Shown here: positions 6,685 to 12,394 of the stretch, one piece after another
How the letters are laid out: every line of letters begins with the position of its first letter
Position numbering within the stretch: position 1 is the stretch's first letter
The notes under the pieces: generated by a model
What the model saw: only the letters and a program-made list of their open reading frames with translations
What the model was told of the DNA's origin: nothing
The model's database searches: none
Made by a program: the position numbers and the translations under genes
From: Frigididesulfovibrio sp031551885
GTDB taxonomy: Bacteria > Desulfobacterota > Desulfovibrionia > Desulfovibrionales > Desulfovibrionaceae
Direction: 5' to 3'
Assembly (NCBI GenBank): GCA_031551885.1
Contig: JAVBMX010000097.1
Location: forward strand, 1 to 12,394
DNA length: 12,394 bases

Positions 6685-7448
6685 AACGTATCCGGGTTTG
6701 CCTCATTGCGGCCGTTGTCTGTCTGTGTCTTGGCCAGGCCGCGTTCGCGGCGGAAAACAGGGTTTTCGACCGGGCCGGTCTGTTGCGCCCGGATTCCGTG
6801 GCCGAATTGGAAGCCCGCGCCCGCGAGTTTCGGGAGCATTTCGGGTTGGATATGGTTTTGTTGACCACCTCCAATGCCGGAGGCAAAACTTCCCAGGCCT
6901 ACGCCGACGATTTTTACGATGACAACGACTTCGGCGTCGGCAAAGACAAAAGCGGGCTGCTGCTTTTGATCGATATGGACAACCGCAAGGTCTACGTCTC
7001 CACCTGCGGCGAGGCCATTCGGATTTTCACCGACAGCCGCATCGACACCATTCTGAACGCCCAGTACCCACGGTTGAAGGCCCGCGATTACAACGGGGCT
7101 TTTCGCGTCGGCCTGGACGTGGCCTTTGAGGTGGCCGCTTCCGCCCCCAGCGCCGCGAAGCTGCTGTGGATGCACCTGGCCGGCGCTCTCGCCGGCGGCG
7201 CGGTCGTGGCCGGTTTGGTCGTCATGTGGGTGTATTCCCGGTATAAGAAGGATTTCATCCCCGTGGGGATAACCGAGCGGCTCGACTGCGACCTGACCTT
7301 GACCCGCAGCGAGGATCGCGCGGCCGGGACCACCGTGACCAGTCGGGTGATTCCTGAAGATAAAGGCGGCGGGGGAGGCTTCGGCGGTTCTTCTACCCAT
7401 ACCTCAAGCTCCGGCCGAACTCACGGCGGGGGAGGGCGGAGTTTTTAG
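6681..7448 (+). CDS. TPM-domain membrane protein (YdjH/YgcG-like)
   Basis: A 255-aa protein with a signal peptide (1-23, cleavage near AFAA) and a TPM domain at about 27-155, seen from NRVFDRAGLL, the D/E-rich FYDDNDFGVGKDKSGLLLLIDM and the late NGAFRVGLDVAFE. A transmembrane helix spans about 166-186, followed by a cytoplasmic tail ending in a Gly/Ser/His-rich stretch (229-255) typical of YgcG/YdjH relatives. The TPM domain therefore faces outward and the tail inward. The start is GTG at 6681, overlapping the upstream TGA by 4 bases (GTGA), with GAGGGGG at 6669-6675 as a strong ribosome binding site; no ATG gives a signal peptide. The tight overlap points to translational coupling with the YdjG-like gene. 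The family has been proposed to have phosphatase or assembly roles, so a catalytic activity should not be assumed. Confidence 0.88.
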   Translation: MKRIRVCLIAAVVCLCLGQAAFAAENRVFDRAGLLRPDSVAELEARAREFREHFGLDMVLLTTSNAGGKTSQAYADDFYDDNDFGVGKDKSGLLLLIDMDNRKVYVSTCGEAIRIFTDSRIDTILNAQYPRLKARDYNGAFRVGLDVAFEVAASAPSAAKLLWMHLAGALAGGAVVAGLVVMWVYSRYKKDFIPVGITERLDCDLTLTRSEDRAAGTTVTSRVIPEDKGGGGGFGGSSTHTSSSGRTHGGGGRSF

Positions 7449-7453
7449 GTTTA

Positions 7454-7490
7454 CTCCGGCAGGAAAATGATTCCCCCCTGCGGGGAGATT
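7454..7490 (+). terminator. possible weak terminator after the SPFH operon
   Basis: CTCCGGCAGG (7454-7463) can pair with CCTGCGGGGAG (7477-7487) with a small internal loop, followed by only ATTT. It starts 6 bases after the operon stop codon. The T-run is poor, so this is tentative. Confidence 0.3.
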
Positions 7491-7532
7491 TGGAGGAGCA
7501 GCGCCCGCCGGTGAAACACTATTTTGGGGGCT

Positions 7533-7590
7533 CACAAAAAAGAAATCCCCGGTTCGTCTTGGGCGCTGCGCCCGCCGATGAACCGGGGAT
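7533..7590 (-). terminator. intrinsic terminator of the split glycine-rich gene
   Basis: Read on the minus strand, a perfect 11-bp stem (ATCCCCGGTTC, 7590-7580, with its complement at 7555-7545) encloses a second small stem (GGGCG/CGCCC, 7573-7561). It is followed by TTTCTTTTTTG. It begins 24 bases after the final TAA (7616-7614) of the broken gene, which supports 8443-7614 having been one transcription unit. Confidence 0.85.
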
Positions 7591-7613
7591 GGTCTTATTT
7601 GAGGGGAATCGGC

Positions 7614-8005
7614 TTAGTTGTTGCCGCCGCCTGTAACGGTGACACCTCCACCTTTGATTACTCCACCGCCCGAGCCGCCGCTGACTTCGGCACCTCCGCC
7701 GCTGATCGAACCTCCGTCCGCGCCCCCGGTGACGCTTACGCCGCCGTTGCGGCTTCCGCCGGTATTCCGGTATGGGCGGGTTTCTTCGCGGGGGAGCCCG
7801 CCGCGCCGGAATCGCCCGAGCCGTTCGACGTGGCCTGCTCGGCGGCCGGTTCGGTTCTCAGCACGACATTGCCGTTGCGGACCACCCCGTTGTACGTGCC
7901 GCTTTTAAAGACGTTGGCCACTTTTCCGTCTTCAAACTGCACCATTGCGACCATGCCGTTTTCGACAAAATAGACGCCCCAGCCGTCCCGCAGGGCGCTT
8001 TCTTT
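7614..8005 (-). pseudogene. downstream part of split glycine-rich secreted protein gene (stop codon plus frameshift)
   Basis: Directly after the TAA at 8008-8006 the same frame continues as plausible protein: KESALRDGWGVYFVENG, then MVAMVQFEDGKVANVFKSG, until a TAA at 7738-7736. Before that stop the sense shifts by one base. In the new frame the protein reads NTGGSRNGGVSVTGG, then SISGGGAEVSGGSGGG and GGGVTVTGGGNN, and ends at TAA 7616-7614 just before the terminator. The V-x-V-x-G-G pattern of this tail resembles the Gly-rich N-terminal region of the upstream piece, so all three belonged to one protein of about 277 residues. The total length from 8443 is 830 bases, one short of a multiple of three, which fits a 1-base deletion. 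The run of five C (minus strand, 7794-7790) is the likely spot: adding one C gives SPREETRPYRNTGGS across the join. An internal ATG at 7954 could start a 72-aa fragment but has no clear ribosome binding site. Confidence 0.7.
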
Positions 8006-8443
8006 TTACCCGAGGTAGAAGGGTTCGACTTTCGTGATCGCGGTGACGGCATCCAGCGCCACGGAAGGATCAATGTCCAGAGCGTCGAGCTTGTCCATTT
8101 GCGCTTCGGTAATGGTGTGCTTCGTGACGGAGCTCAGGCCGGAATCGCCGACGACAATATCGGTGCCGTTGTCTTCGTTCTGGACGGTCACAACGCCGTC
8201 GGCGAGCAGTTCAGAGGGAGCGCGCCGACGGTTAGCCTCTTCGGCGCCGCCCGGGTTCACCTGGATGGAGGAGCCGCCTCGGCCGACTTGAATGGAAGCC
8301 CCGCCGCCGGAGACGTCCACCCCTTGTCCTTCAACCCTCACGGAACCGCCGTTCTGTGCCGCGTGCGCGAAGGTTGCGGGAATCTGCCAGGCCGCACAAG
8401 CAAAGGCAGTCATCAGAATCGTAACGCGGGTAGCCTTTTTCAT
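8006..8443 (-). CDS. N-terminal part of a glycine-rich secreted protein, ended early by TAA
   Basis: The intact 5' frame encodes 145 aa. Residues 1-29 are a signal peptide (KK start, hydrophobic TILMTAFACAAW, cleavage near FAHA). A Gly/Val/Ser-rich stretch follows at 31-66 with alternating V-x-V and GGG (SVRVEGQGVDVSGGG, ASIQVGRGGSSIQV), then an acidic segment (80-145). I do not recognise the family. The start at 8443 is supported by AAGGAA 7 bases upstream and the signal peptide. The frame ends at TAA 8008-8006, but coding-like sequence continues in the same frame beyond it, so this is best read as the translated front of a disrupted gene. It could still be made and secreted as a short protein. 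Confidence 0.65.
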   Translation of the reverse strand: MKKATRVTILMTAFACAAWQIPATFAHAAQNGGSVRVEGQGVDVSGGGASIQVGRGGSSIQVNPGGAEEANRRRAPSELLADGVVTVQNEDNGTDIVVGDSGLSSVTKHTITEAQMDKLDALDIDPSVALDAVTAITKVEPFYLG

Positions 8444-8478
8444 TCAATTTTTCCTTGGATAATAGAAATATGCGTAGT

Positions 8479-8484
8479 TTTATA
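8479..8484 (-). promoter_or_regulatory. possible -10 box of the glycine-rich gene
   Basis: TATAAA on the minus strand, 36 bases before the start codon at 8443. No good -35 hexamer is found 16-18 bases further upstream, so this is weak. Confidence 0.25.
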
Positions 8485-8716
8485 CAGCGGCGTGGGGTGC
8501 ATCATTTTCCCCAGTCCGTGCAGGACAACCGATCAGAGGCGAAACCCATCCCCGATGCGGCCTCCAATACATGTGATAACAGATAGTGTCCAGGCAGGCG
8601 ACCGCAATGTCGCGAAAACCCGCCGCCCATGTCGGCGAGGCAAAGCGGCTTCGGCGTCGCGTGCCTCTCTTGTTTTCGCAATTGCGCCGCAACGGCGTTT
8701 CCCGGCATTTTCGTGT

Positions 8717-8747
8717 TTGCAAAAAGTCCGCGAACGTGGAATATAAT
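8717..8747 (+). promoter_or_regulatory. candidate promoter of the FIST-kinase operon
   Basis: A perfect TATAAT -10 lies at 8742-8747, with TTGCAA (4 of 6 matches to TTGACA) at 8717-8722; the spacer is 19 bases, slightly long. The start codon is 118 bases downstream, leaving room for a leader. Confidence 0.45.
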
Positions 8748-8865
8748 TGGCTGGACCTCCGGTCTACCGGCTGTTGCGCGAAAGAGAAAAGAAAAATTGT
8801 CGGCGTCGTCGAATGGGGCGAAAGCCGGCGCTCCCCCGATTACCCGGGAAAGGAAGGCCGTACGT

Positions 8866-10020
8866 ATGATCCAAATGTATACAGCCCGTACTTCGGAGAT
8901 AGATGAAGTCGATGTTGCCGTTGCTGAAATCAAAAGCCAGATTGATTTTGGTTCCTTGCAAAAAAACTCGGGGGGCTTGATTTTTTGCCACCTGGACTTT
9001 GTCGACAGCGGGGTTGTTGCGGCCCTTTGCGAAGCGCTGCCGTTCAACGTTATTGGGATGACATCCATGGCAAGCGTGGATGAGCATGGGTACGGCCTTT
9101 TTGATCTCACGCTTACTGTGCTGACCAGTGATGAGGTATCCTTTGAAGCCGGCATGACGGCCGGCATCAACCATGACAACTATGCAGATGAAGTCGACCG
9201 GTTGTATAAGCACCTCCGCAGCCGGGTGGAGAGCGACCCGGCGATGATTTTCACATTCATGCCGTATATCCGCGATGTGGCTGGCTACGAAGTCGTCGCG
9301 GCCATGGATGCATCCTGCCGTGGCGTGCCGCTGTGGGGGTCCATTACAAACAACATGGATTTCAATTATGAAACGGTGCAAACCATTTGCAATGGAAAGG
9401 CCCTGCCCGCCGGAGTGGCCATGATGTTCGTCAACGGGCCGGTTGAGCCGCAATTTATCGTTTCTTCCATTCCCGAGCGGAATATCGCCAACAACCGGGC
9501 CGTCGTCACGAAAAGCGACCGGGCTGTTTTGCGAGAAATCAACGACCTGCCTGTATTGGAATACCTTGCCAACATCGGATTGGTGATTACCAAAGAGAAT
9601 ATTACGGCAACGCCTTTGATGGTCTATTACGACGAATCGGTGAAACCTGTGGCTTTGGGCTTTTACACCCTGTTTGCAGACGGCTCCGTCTTGACCGGGG
9701 GGGAAATGCCCAAAGGCACCTCGTTTGCCGTGGGCAGCATTGACGCGGACGGCATATTCGAATCCGCCGAGGATGGGCTGAAGCAAATAGCGGAGCGGAA
9801 AGACAGGCAGGCGACCCTGTTGCTCCCGTGCGTGACGCGCTATATCATGCTTGCGCCCGACCAGGAGCGCGAGCTTCGATTGATACGGGAGCAGCTCACC
9901 GGCAGTGCATTGCCCTTTATGATGGGCTATTCAGGCGGGGAGATTTGCCCGACCCTGGGAGCGGATGGGAAGTACCACAACCATTTTCACAATTACTCTT
10001 TTTGTGCGTGCATTCTGTAA
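8866..10020 (+). CDS. FIST-domain sensory protein
   Basis: A 384-aa soluble protein with FIST_N (roughly residues 35-215) and FIST_C (roughly 225-375) domains. The FIST family is predicted to bind small ligands, possibly amino acids, and to feed signal-transduction proteins. Visible family features are GGLIFCHLDF at 36-45, the FNVIGMTSMAS strand at 60-70, VPLWGSITNNMDF at 154-166, PLMVYYDESVKPV at 250-262, and the C-terminal FMMGYSGGEICP followed by HNHFHNYSFCACIL. There is no signal peptide or membrane helix, so it acts in the cytoplasm. ATG at 8866 is chosen because AAGGAAGG at 8850-8857 lies 8 bases before it and the upstream extension (from 8629) has no domain character. The hybrid kinase begins 47 bases after its stop, so the two are probably one operon with the FIST protein as sensory input. 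Ligand identity cannot be read from the sequence. Confidence 0.92.
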   Translation: MIQMYTARTSEIDEVDVAVAEIKSQIDFGSLQKNSGGLIFCHLDFVDSGVVAALCEALPFNVIGMTSMASVDEHGYGLFDLTLTVLTSDEVSFEAGMTAGINHDNYADEVDRLYKHLRSRVESDPAMIFTFMPYIRDVAGYEVVAAMDASCRGVPLWGSITNNMDFNYETVQTICNGKALPAGVAMMFVNGPVEPQFIVSSIPERNIANNRAVVTKSDRAVLREINDLPVLEYLANIGLVITKENITATPLMVYYDESVKPVALGFYTLFADGSVLTGGEMPKGTSFAVGSIDADGIFESAEDGLKQIAERKDRQATLLLPCVTRYIMLAPDQERELRLIREQLTGSALPFMMGYSGGEICPTLGADGKYHNHFHNYSFCACIL

Positions 10021-10067
10021 AAGGCGTTTTCGGCATTCAGTAAGACGTTTATGTGGGAGAAACGGTT

Positions 10068-11783
10068 TTGAACAGGCCAGAAGATGATGCGTCGTCTCGA
10101 GCGGCAGAGCTTGAGCGTGAAAATCGCAAGCTTCGCCGCGAGATTGTGCATTTAAAGAACGCCGTTGTTCAGGAAAAGCTCGCGTCCACGACCGTCCTGA
10201 ACCAGCATAAGGCGAGCACGTTCATTCAGCGTGAGCGGGAGCGATATCTGGCGCTTTTGCTCGCCAATTCTCCCAGCATCATCCTGATTTTGAATCATAC
10301 AAACCGGGTCGAGTTTTGCACGGAATACTTTATAGCCAAAGCGGGGTTCACAAGCGCGACGGAGGTTCAGGGGCGCACGGTGACGGAGGCTCTTTCCCGG
10401 TTCCTGGATACAGCGACCCATGAAGCATTGGGGCAGCATATTCAGGATGTGATCCGCACGAACGCTCCCCTTACCTTTGATGTGCGGTTTCGTTTCGCTC
10501 AAGACGGGACGACGATGGATTTCGCCGGACTGCTGGTTCCCATGAAAGATGAGCGGCAGCACGGGAATGGAATCATGCTGATGTTCCATGACGTGACCGA
10601 TTTGCAGCGTTCCCGCGAAGACGCTTTGGCGGCCAGCAAGGCGAAAAGCGCGTTCCTGTCCAATATGAGTCACGAGATTCGCACCCCGATGAATGCAATC
10701 ATCGGCATGACGTCCATTGGAAAGCAGGAAAAGGATTTGCAGCGTAAAGACTATGCGTTTGAGAAGATCGAGAGCGCATCGACGCATCTGCTTGGTATCA
10801 TAAATGATATTCTGGATATCTCAAAAATTGAATCGGGAAAGATGGAGTTGTCGCACGTTGTTTTTGATTTTACCCACACGATGGAGAGGGTGCTGAGCGT
10901 TATTTCCCTCAAAATGCAGGAGAAGCGGCAGCGTTTTTCCGTTGCGCTGGACCCCGCGATTCCTCCATCCTTGTTTGGCGATGACCAGCGCTTGGCGCAG
11001 GTGATTACCAATATTTTGTCAAACGCGACAAAGTTCACTCCCGAGGACGGTTCCATTGCGCTCACGGCGCAGGTGCTGAGTCGAAAAAATGATGTCTGCG
11101 TCATCCAAATGTCCGTGAAAGACTCCGGAATAGGGATGTCCAAGCGGGAGCAGGAAAAATTATTCAATATTTTTCAACAGGCGCAGGCCGGTACGGCGCG
11201 AAAATATGGCGGCAGCGGTTTGGGGTTGGCGATTTCAAAACGCTTGCTGGAGTTGATGGGCGGCGAGATTCGGGTGGAGTCTGAAGAAGGAAAAGGCGCC
11301 TGTTTTATTTTTACGGCTCAGCTGGGAATTCCGGAGCACAGAGAGGCGGCGGCGGGCGCCGAAGCGGGAAGTGAAGACAGTGAGCCGAACGGCGACTTTT
11401 CCGGAAAATGTATACTGCTTGCCGATGATGTCGAGATCAATCTGGAGATAGCGACCGCCTTGCTTGAGCCGACAAATATCACCATAGACACGGCAAAGGA
11501 CGGCAAAGAAGCGGTGGACGCGTTTGTCGCGAACCCCGGCCGCTATGATCTGATTCTTATGGACGTGCAAATGCCGGACGTGGATGGACTGCAGGCGACC
11601 AGAATGATTCGGGCGCTAGACATTCCGCAGGCCGCGACCATACCGATCATCGCCATGACGGCGAATGTGTTTAAGGAAGACATTGAGCAGTGTCTGGATG
11701 CCGGAATGAACGACCACCTGGGCAAACCCATCGTCATGACGGAAGTCATACGGCTGCTGTCGCACTATCTGAAGAGTTCCTAA
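10068..11783 (+). CDS. PAS-containing hybrid sensor histidine kinase/response regulator
   Basis: A 571-aa cytoplasmic hybrid kinase with no membrane segment. Order: an N-terminal coiled coil (about 10-60, ELERENRKLRREIVHLKN), a PAS domain (about 60-180, LANSPSIILILNHTNRVEF to MLMFHDVTDL), HisKA with the phospho-accepting H202 in NMSHEIRTPMNAIIGM, HATPase (N-box VITNILSNATKF, G1 DSGIGM, F-box LFNIFQQ, G2 YGGSGLGLAIS), then a receiver domain. The receiver is complete: acidic D453-D454, phospho-acceptor D499 in LILMDVQMPDVDG, T531 and K553. The chosen start is TTG at 10068, because GGGAGA at 10055-10060 sits 7 bases before it; GTG at 10053 is the alternative and lacks a good ribosome binding site. 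With no output domain, phosphate must pass on to a separate Hpt or regulator outside this window. The FIST protein encoded just upstream is the likely sensory partner, perhaps acting through the coiled coil or PAS domain. Confidence 0.93.
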   Translation: MNRPEDDASSRAAELERENRKLRREIVHLKNAVVQEKLASTTVLNQHKASTFIQRERERYLALLLANSPSIILILNHTNRVEFCTEYFIAKAGFTSATEVQGRTVTEALSRFLDTATHEALGQHIQDVIRTNAPLTFDVRFRFAQDGTTMDFAGLLVPMKDERQHGNGIMLMFHDVTDLQRSREDALAASKAKSAFLSNMSHEIRTPMNAIIGMTSIGKQEKDLQRKDYAFEKIESASTHLLGIINDILDISKIESGKMELSHVVFDFTHTMERVLSVISLKMQEKRQRFSVALDPAIPPSLFGDDQRLAQVITNILSNATKFTPEDGSIALTAQVLSRKNDVCVIQMSVKDSGIGMSKREQEKLFNIFQQAQAGTARKYGGSGLGLAISKRLLELMGGEIRVESEEGKGACFIFTAQLGIPEHREAAAGAEAGSEDSEPNGDFSGKCILLADDVEINLEIATALLEPTNITIDTAKDGKEAVDAFVANPGRYDLILMDVQMPDVDGLQATRMIRALDIPQAATIPIIAMTANVFKEDIEQCLDAGMNDHLGKPIVMTEVIRLLSHYLKSS

Positions 11784-11875
11784 GCGCGGTTTGCATTTTT
11801 CTAGGGGAGGGGGAAGGAGAACTCCTCTTCAAGCAAAGTCGAACCAGAAATCGAACCGGCGGGGAAAAAGGCTGC

Positions 11876-11910
11876 AAAAAAACGGGTCACGTAGAAAACG
11901 CGACCCGTTT
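11876..11910 (-). terminator. minus-strand intrinsic terminator, probably originally of a tRNA-Ser gene
   Basis: On the minus strand AAACGGGTCGCG (11910-11899) pairs with CGTGACCCGTTT (11891-11880) with one mismatch and a 7-base loop, and runs into seven T (complement of A 11876-11882). It starts 6 bases after the CCA end of the tRNA-like fragment, the arrangement expected just downstream of a tRNA gene. It could now also terminate transcripts from the HigA side. Confidence 0.8.
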
Positions 11911-11916
11911 GCAATA

Positions 11917-11932
11917 TGGCGGAGAGGGTGGA
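11917..11932 (-). mobile_element. tRNA-Ser 3'-end fragment, candidate integration (att) site
   Basis: Read on the minus strand, TCCACCCTCTCCGCCA matches the end of bacterial tRNA-Ser genes: the last part of the T stem, the acceptor strand CCTCTCC, discriminator G and encoded CCA. Upstream of it the match fails: the bases that should form the 5' T stem (TTTCG) do not pair with it, and no rest of a tRNA is present. A tRNA terminus with its own terminator but no body is what remains when an element integrates into the 3' end of a tRNA gene and displaces it. A chance match over ~16 bases is possible but made less likely by the adjacent terminator. Confidence 0.5.
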
Positions 11933-12003
11933 CCTAGAACGAAAAGATATAATTATGCGTAATTTATAGGTATATCGTTTTTTATTTGGCGTGAATCCTA
12001 AAT

Positions 12004-12026
12004 TTTATACACTTATTTATACACTT
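12004..12026. repeat. tandem direct repeat TTTATACACTT x2
   Basis: Two exact copies of TTTATACACTT at 12004-12014 and 12016-12026, a 12-base period close to one helical turn. They lie about 75 bases from the tRNA-like fragment in AT-rich DNA. Such short spaced direct repeats are typical of arm-type integrase sites or regulator sites; the role here is inference. Confidence 0.55.
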
Positions 12027-12031
12027 GTTTT

Positions 12032-12044
12032 CAAATGCCATTTG
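12032..12044. repeat. 13-base palindrome CAAATG-C-CATTTG
   Basis: Perfect 6-bp inverted repeat with a 1-base centre, five bases after the tandem repeat and 40 bases past the antitoxin stop codon. It could be a small DNA-binding site; too short to assign. Confidence 0.35.
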
Positions 12045-12083
12045 GATGGAAAAACAGGGAACCGAATTAGCCGCGCAACTGCG

Positions 12084-12380
12084 TTAGGGATGATGCACCG
12101 TCTCTGGCTTTACCGCCAGAGGCACGCCCAGCGCCTTGGTAATCTTCATAATGGTGTCAAAGCGCGGTTTTGCGCCAGGGGCAAGGCTTTTGTAAAGGCT
12201 TTCTCGGCCAAGGCCGGTGTCCTTGGCAAGCTGGGCAATGCCGCGTGCTTTAGCGACGTTGGAAAGTGCGTTGAGAAAGATGTCGGTATCGTCAGCTTCC
12301 AGCGCCGCTATAAGATATTCCGCCATCATTTCTTCGCTGTCGAGATAATCAACCGCGTCGAATTTACTTACTTTTACCAT
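12084..12380 (-). CDS. HigA-type antitoxin (HTH addiction-module antidote protein)
   Basis: A 98-aa DNA-binding protein of the putative addiction module antidote family (COG3636-like; HigA-type antitoxins paired with RelE/HigB-type toxins). The N-terminus (KFDAVDYLDSEEMMAEYLIAALE, 6-28) is the family signature, FLNALSNVAKARGIAQLAKDTG (35-56) leads into the helix-turn-helix, and GLGRESLYKSL (56-66) with FDTIMKITKALGVPLAV (74-90) completes it. ATG at 12380 has AGGAG 7 bases upstream. Length and motifs are complete, so it should be functional: it would neutralise the toxin and repress its own operon. In this family the toxin gene is usually directly upstream, which here means beyond the right edge of the window. 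It sits just inside the proposed mobile-element boundary, fitting a maintenance role. Confidence 0.9.
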   Translation of the reverse strand: MVKVSKFDAVDYLDSEEMMAEYLIAALEADDTDIFLNALSNVAKARGIAQLAKDTGLGRESLYKSLAPGAKPRFDTIMKITKALGVPLAVKPETVHHP

Positions 12381-12394
12381 GATTCATCTCCTCG

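Larger units (their letters stand above)
8461..8865. other. divergent intergenic region between the glycine-rich gene and the FIST gene
   Basis: About 405 bases with no convincing gene; the + frame open from 8629 is only a non-conserved upstream extension of the FIST gene. It holds a possible minus-strand -10 box near 8479-8484, a candidate + strand promoter at 8717-8747, and a GAGGCA/TGCCTC inverted repeat (8637-8642 / 8662-8667) of unknown role. Confidence 0.5.
11784..12083. other. intergenic boundary region between the hybrid kinase and the HigA gene
   Basis: No gene is seen in these 300 bases. From left to right it holds two imperfect copies of TCGAACC (11849-11866), a minus-strand terminator (11876-11910), a tRNA-Ser 3'-end-like fragment (11917-11932), then distinctly AT-rich DNA (about 11940-12035) with a tandem repeat and a small palindrome. 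The kinase gene has no clear + strand terminator; the 11880-11910 hairpin is followed by only TTTGC on that strand. Confidence 0.6.

Noticed and set aside
7785..7800. Programmed -1 frameshift site in the glycine-rich gene
   Set aside because: No X-XXY-YYZ slippery heptamer lies in the correct frame here; a 1-base loss in the C5 run explains the shift more simply.
8006..8008. Recoding of the internal stop as pyrrolysine or selenocysteine
   Set aside because: The codon is TAA; those amino acids use TAG and TGA. The separate frameshift downstream also argues for gene decay.
7772..8746. 324-codon open frame on the + strand
   Set aside because: It is antisense to the glycine-rich gene, has His/Gly/Asp-rich shadow composition, no ribosome binding site and no domain; the minus strand has a signal peptide, ribosome binding site and terminator.
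8629..8865. 79-codon upstream extension of the FIST gene
   Set aside because: It spans the probable promoter, is not FIST-like, and the ATG at 8866 has a strong ribosome binding site.
11917..11995. Complete tRNA-Ser gene on the minus strand
   Set aside because: Only the last ~16 bases fit; the T stem does not pair and no anticodon or D arm is present further upstream.

Overview
The window reads as a chromosomal stretch of a moderately GC-rich Gram-negative anaerobe. Gene style (Kup, an OXA-type beta-lactamase, a FIST sensor beside a hybrid histidine kinase, AGGAG-type ribosome binding sites) would fit a Desulfovibrionaceae member such as Bilophila or Desulfovibrio. That assignment is inference only and no marker in the window proves it.

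Layout. Positions 1-74 are the 3' end of a 5S rRNA, so an rRNA operon enters from the left; three terminator-like hairpins follow it. A class D beta-lactamase (565-1353) and a small secreted protein of unknown function (1471-2043) run on the + strand and end in a clear terminator at 2055-2092. The potassium transporter kup (4046-2124, minus strand) converges on that terminator. Divergent from kup is a tight three-gene operon (4383-7448): an SPFH protein with C-terminal zinc ribbons, a zinc-ribbon membrane protein, and a TPM-domain membrane protein. These match Bacillus subtilis YdjI, YdjG and YdjH, which tether the phage-shock protein PspA to the membrane; no pspA gene is present here.

On the minus strand, 8443-7614 holds one gene for a glycine-rich secreted protein. 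It is split by an in-frame TAA and then a single-base frameshift, but still has a ribosome binding site upstream and a strong terminator downstream. A FIST sensory protein (8866-10020) and a PAS/HisKA/HATPase/REC hybrid kinase (10068-11783) follow as a probable two-gene signalling operon.

The right end looks like a chromosome/mobile-element boundary. A fragment matching the last ~16 bases of a tRNA-Ser (minus strand, 11932-11917) is followed 6 bases later by a minus-strand terminator. It is bordered on the right by AT-rich DNA with a tandem repeat, and then by a HigA-type antitoxin (12380-12084) whose toxin partner would lie outside the window. The simplest reading is that an integrative element begins near 11935 and extends to the right.
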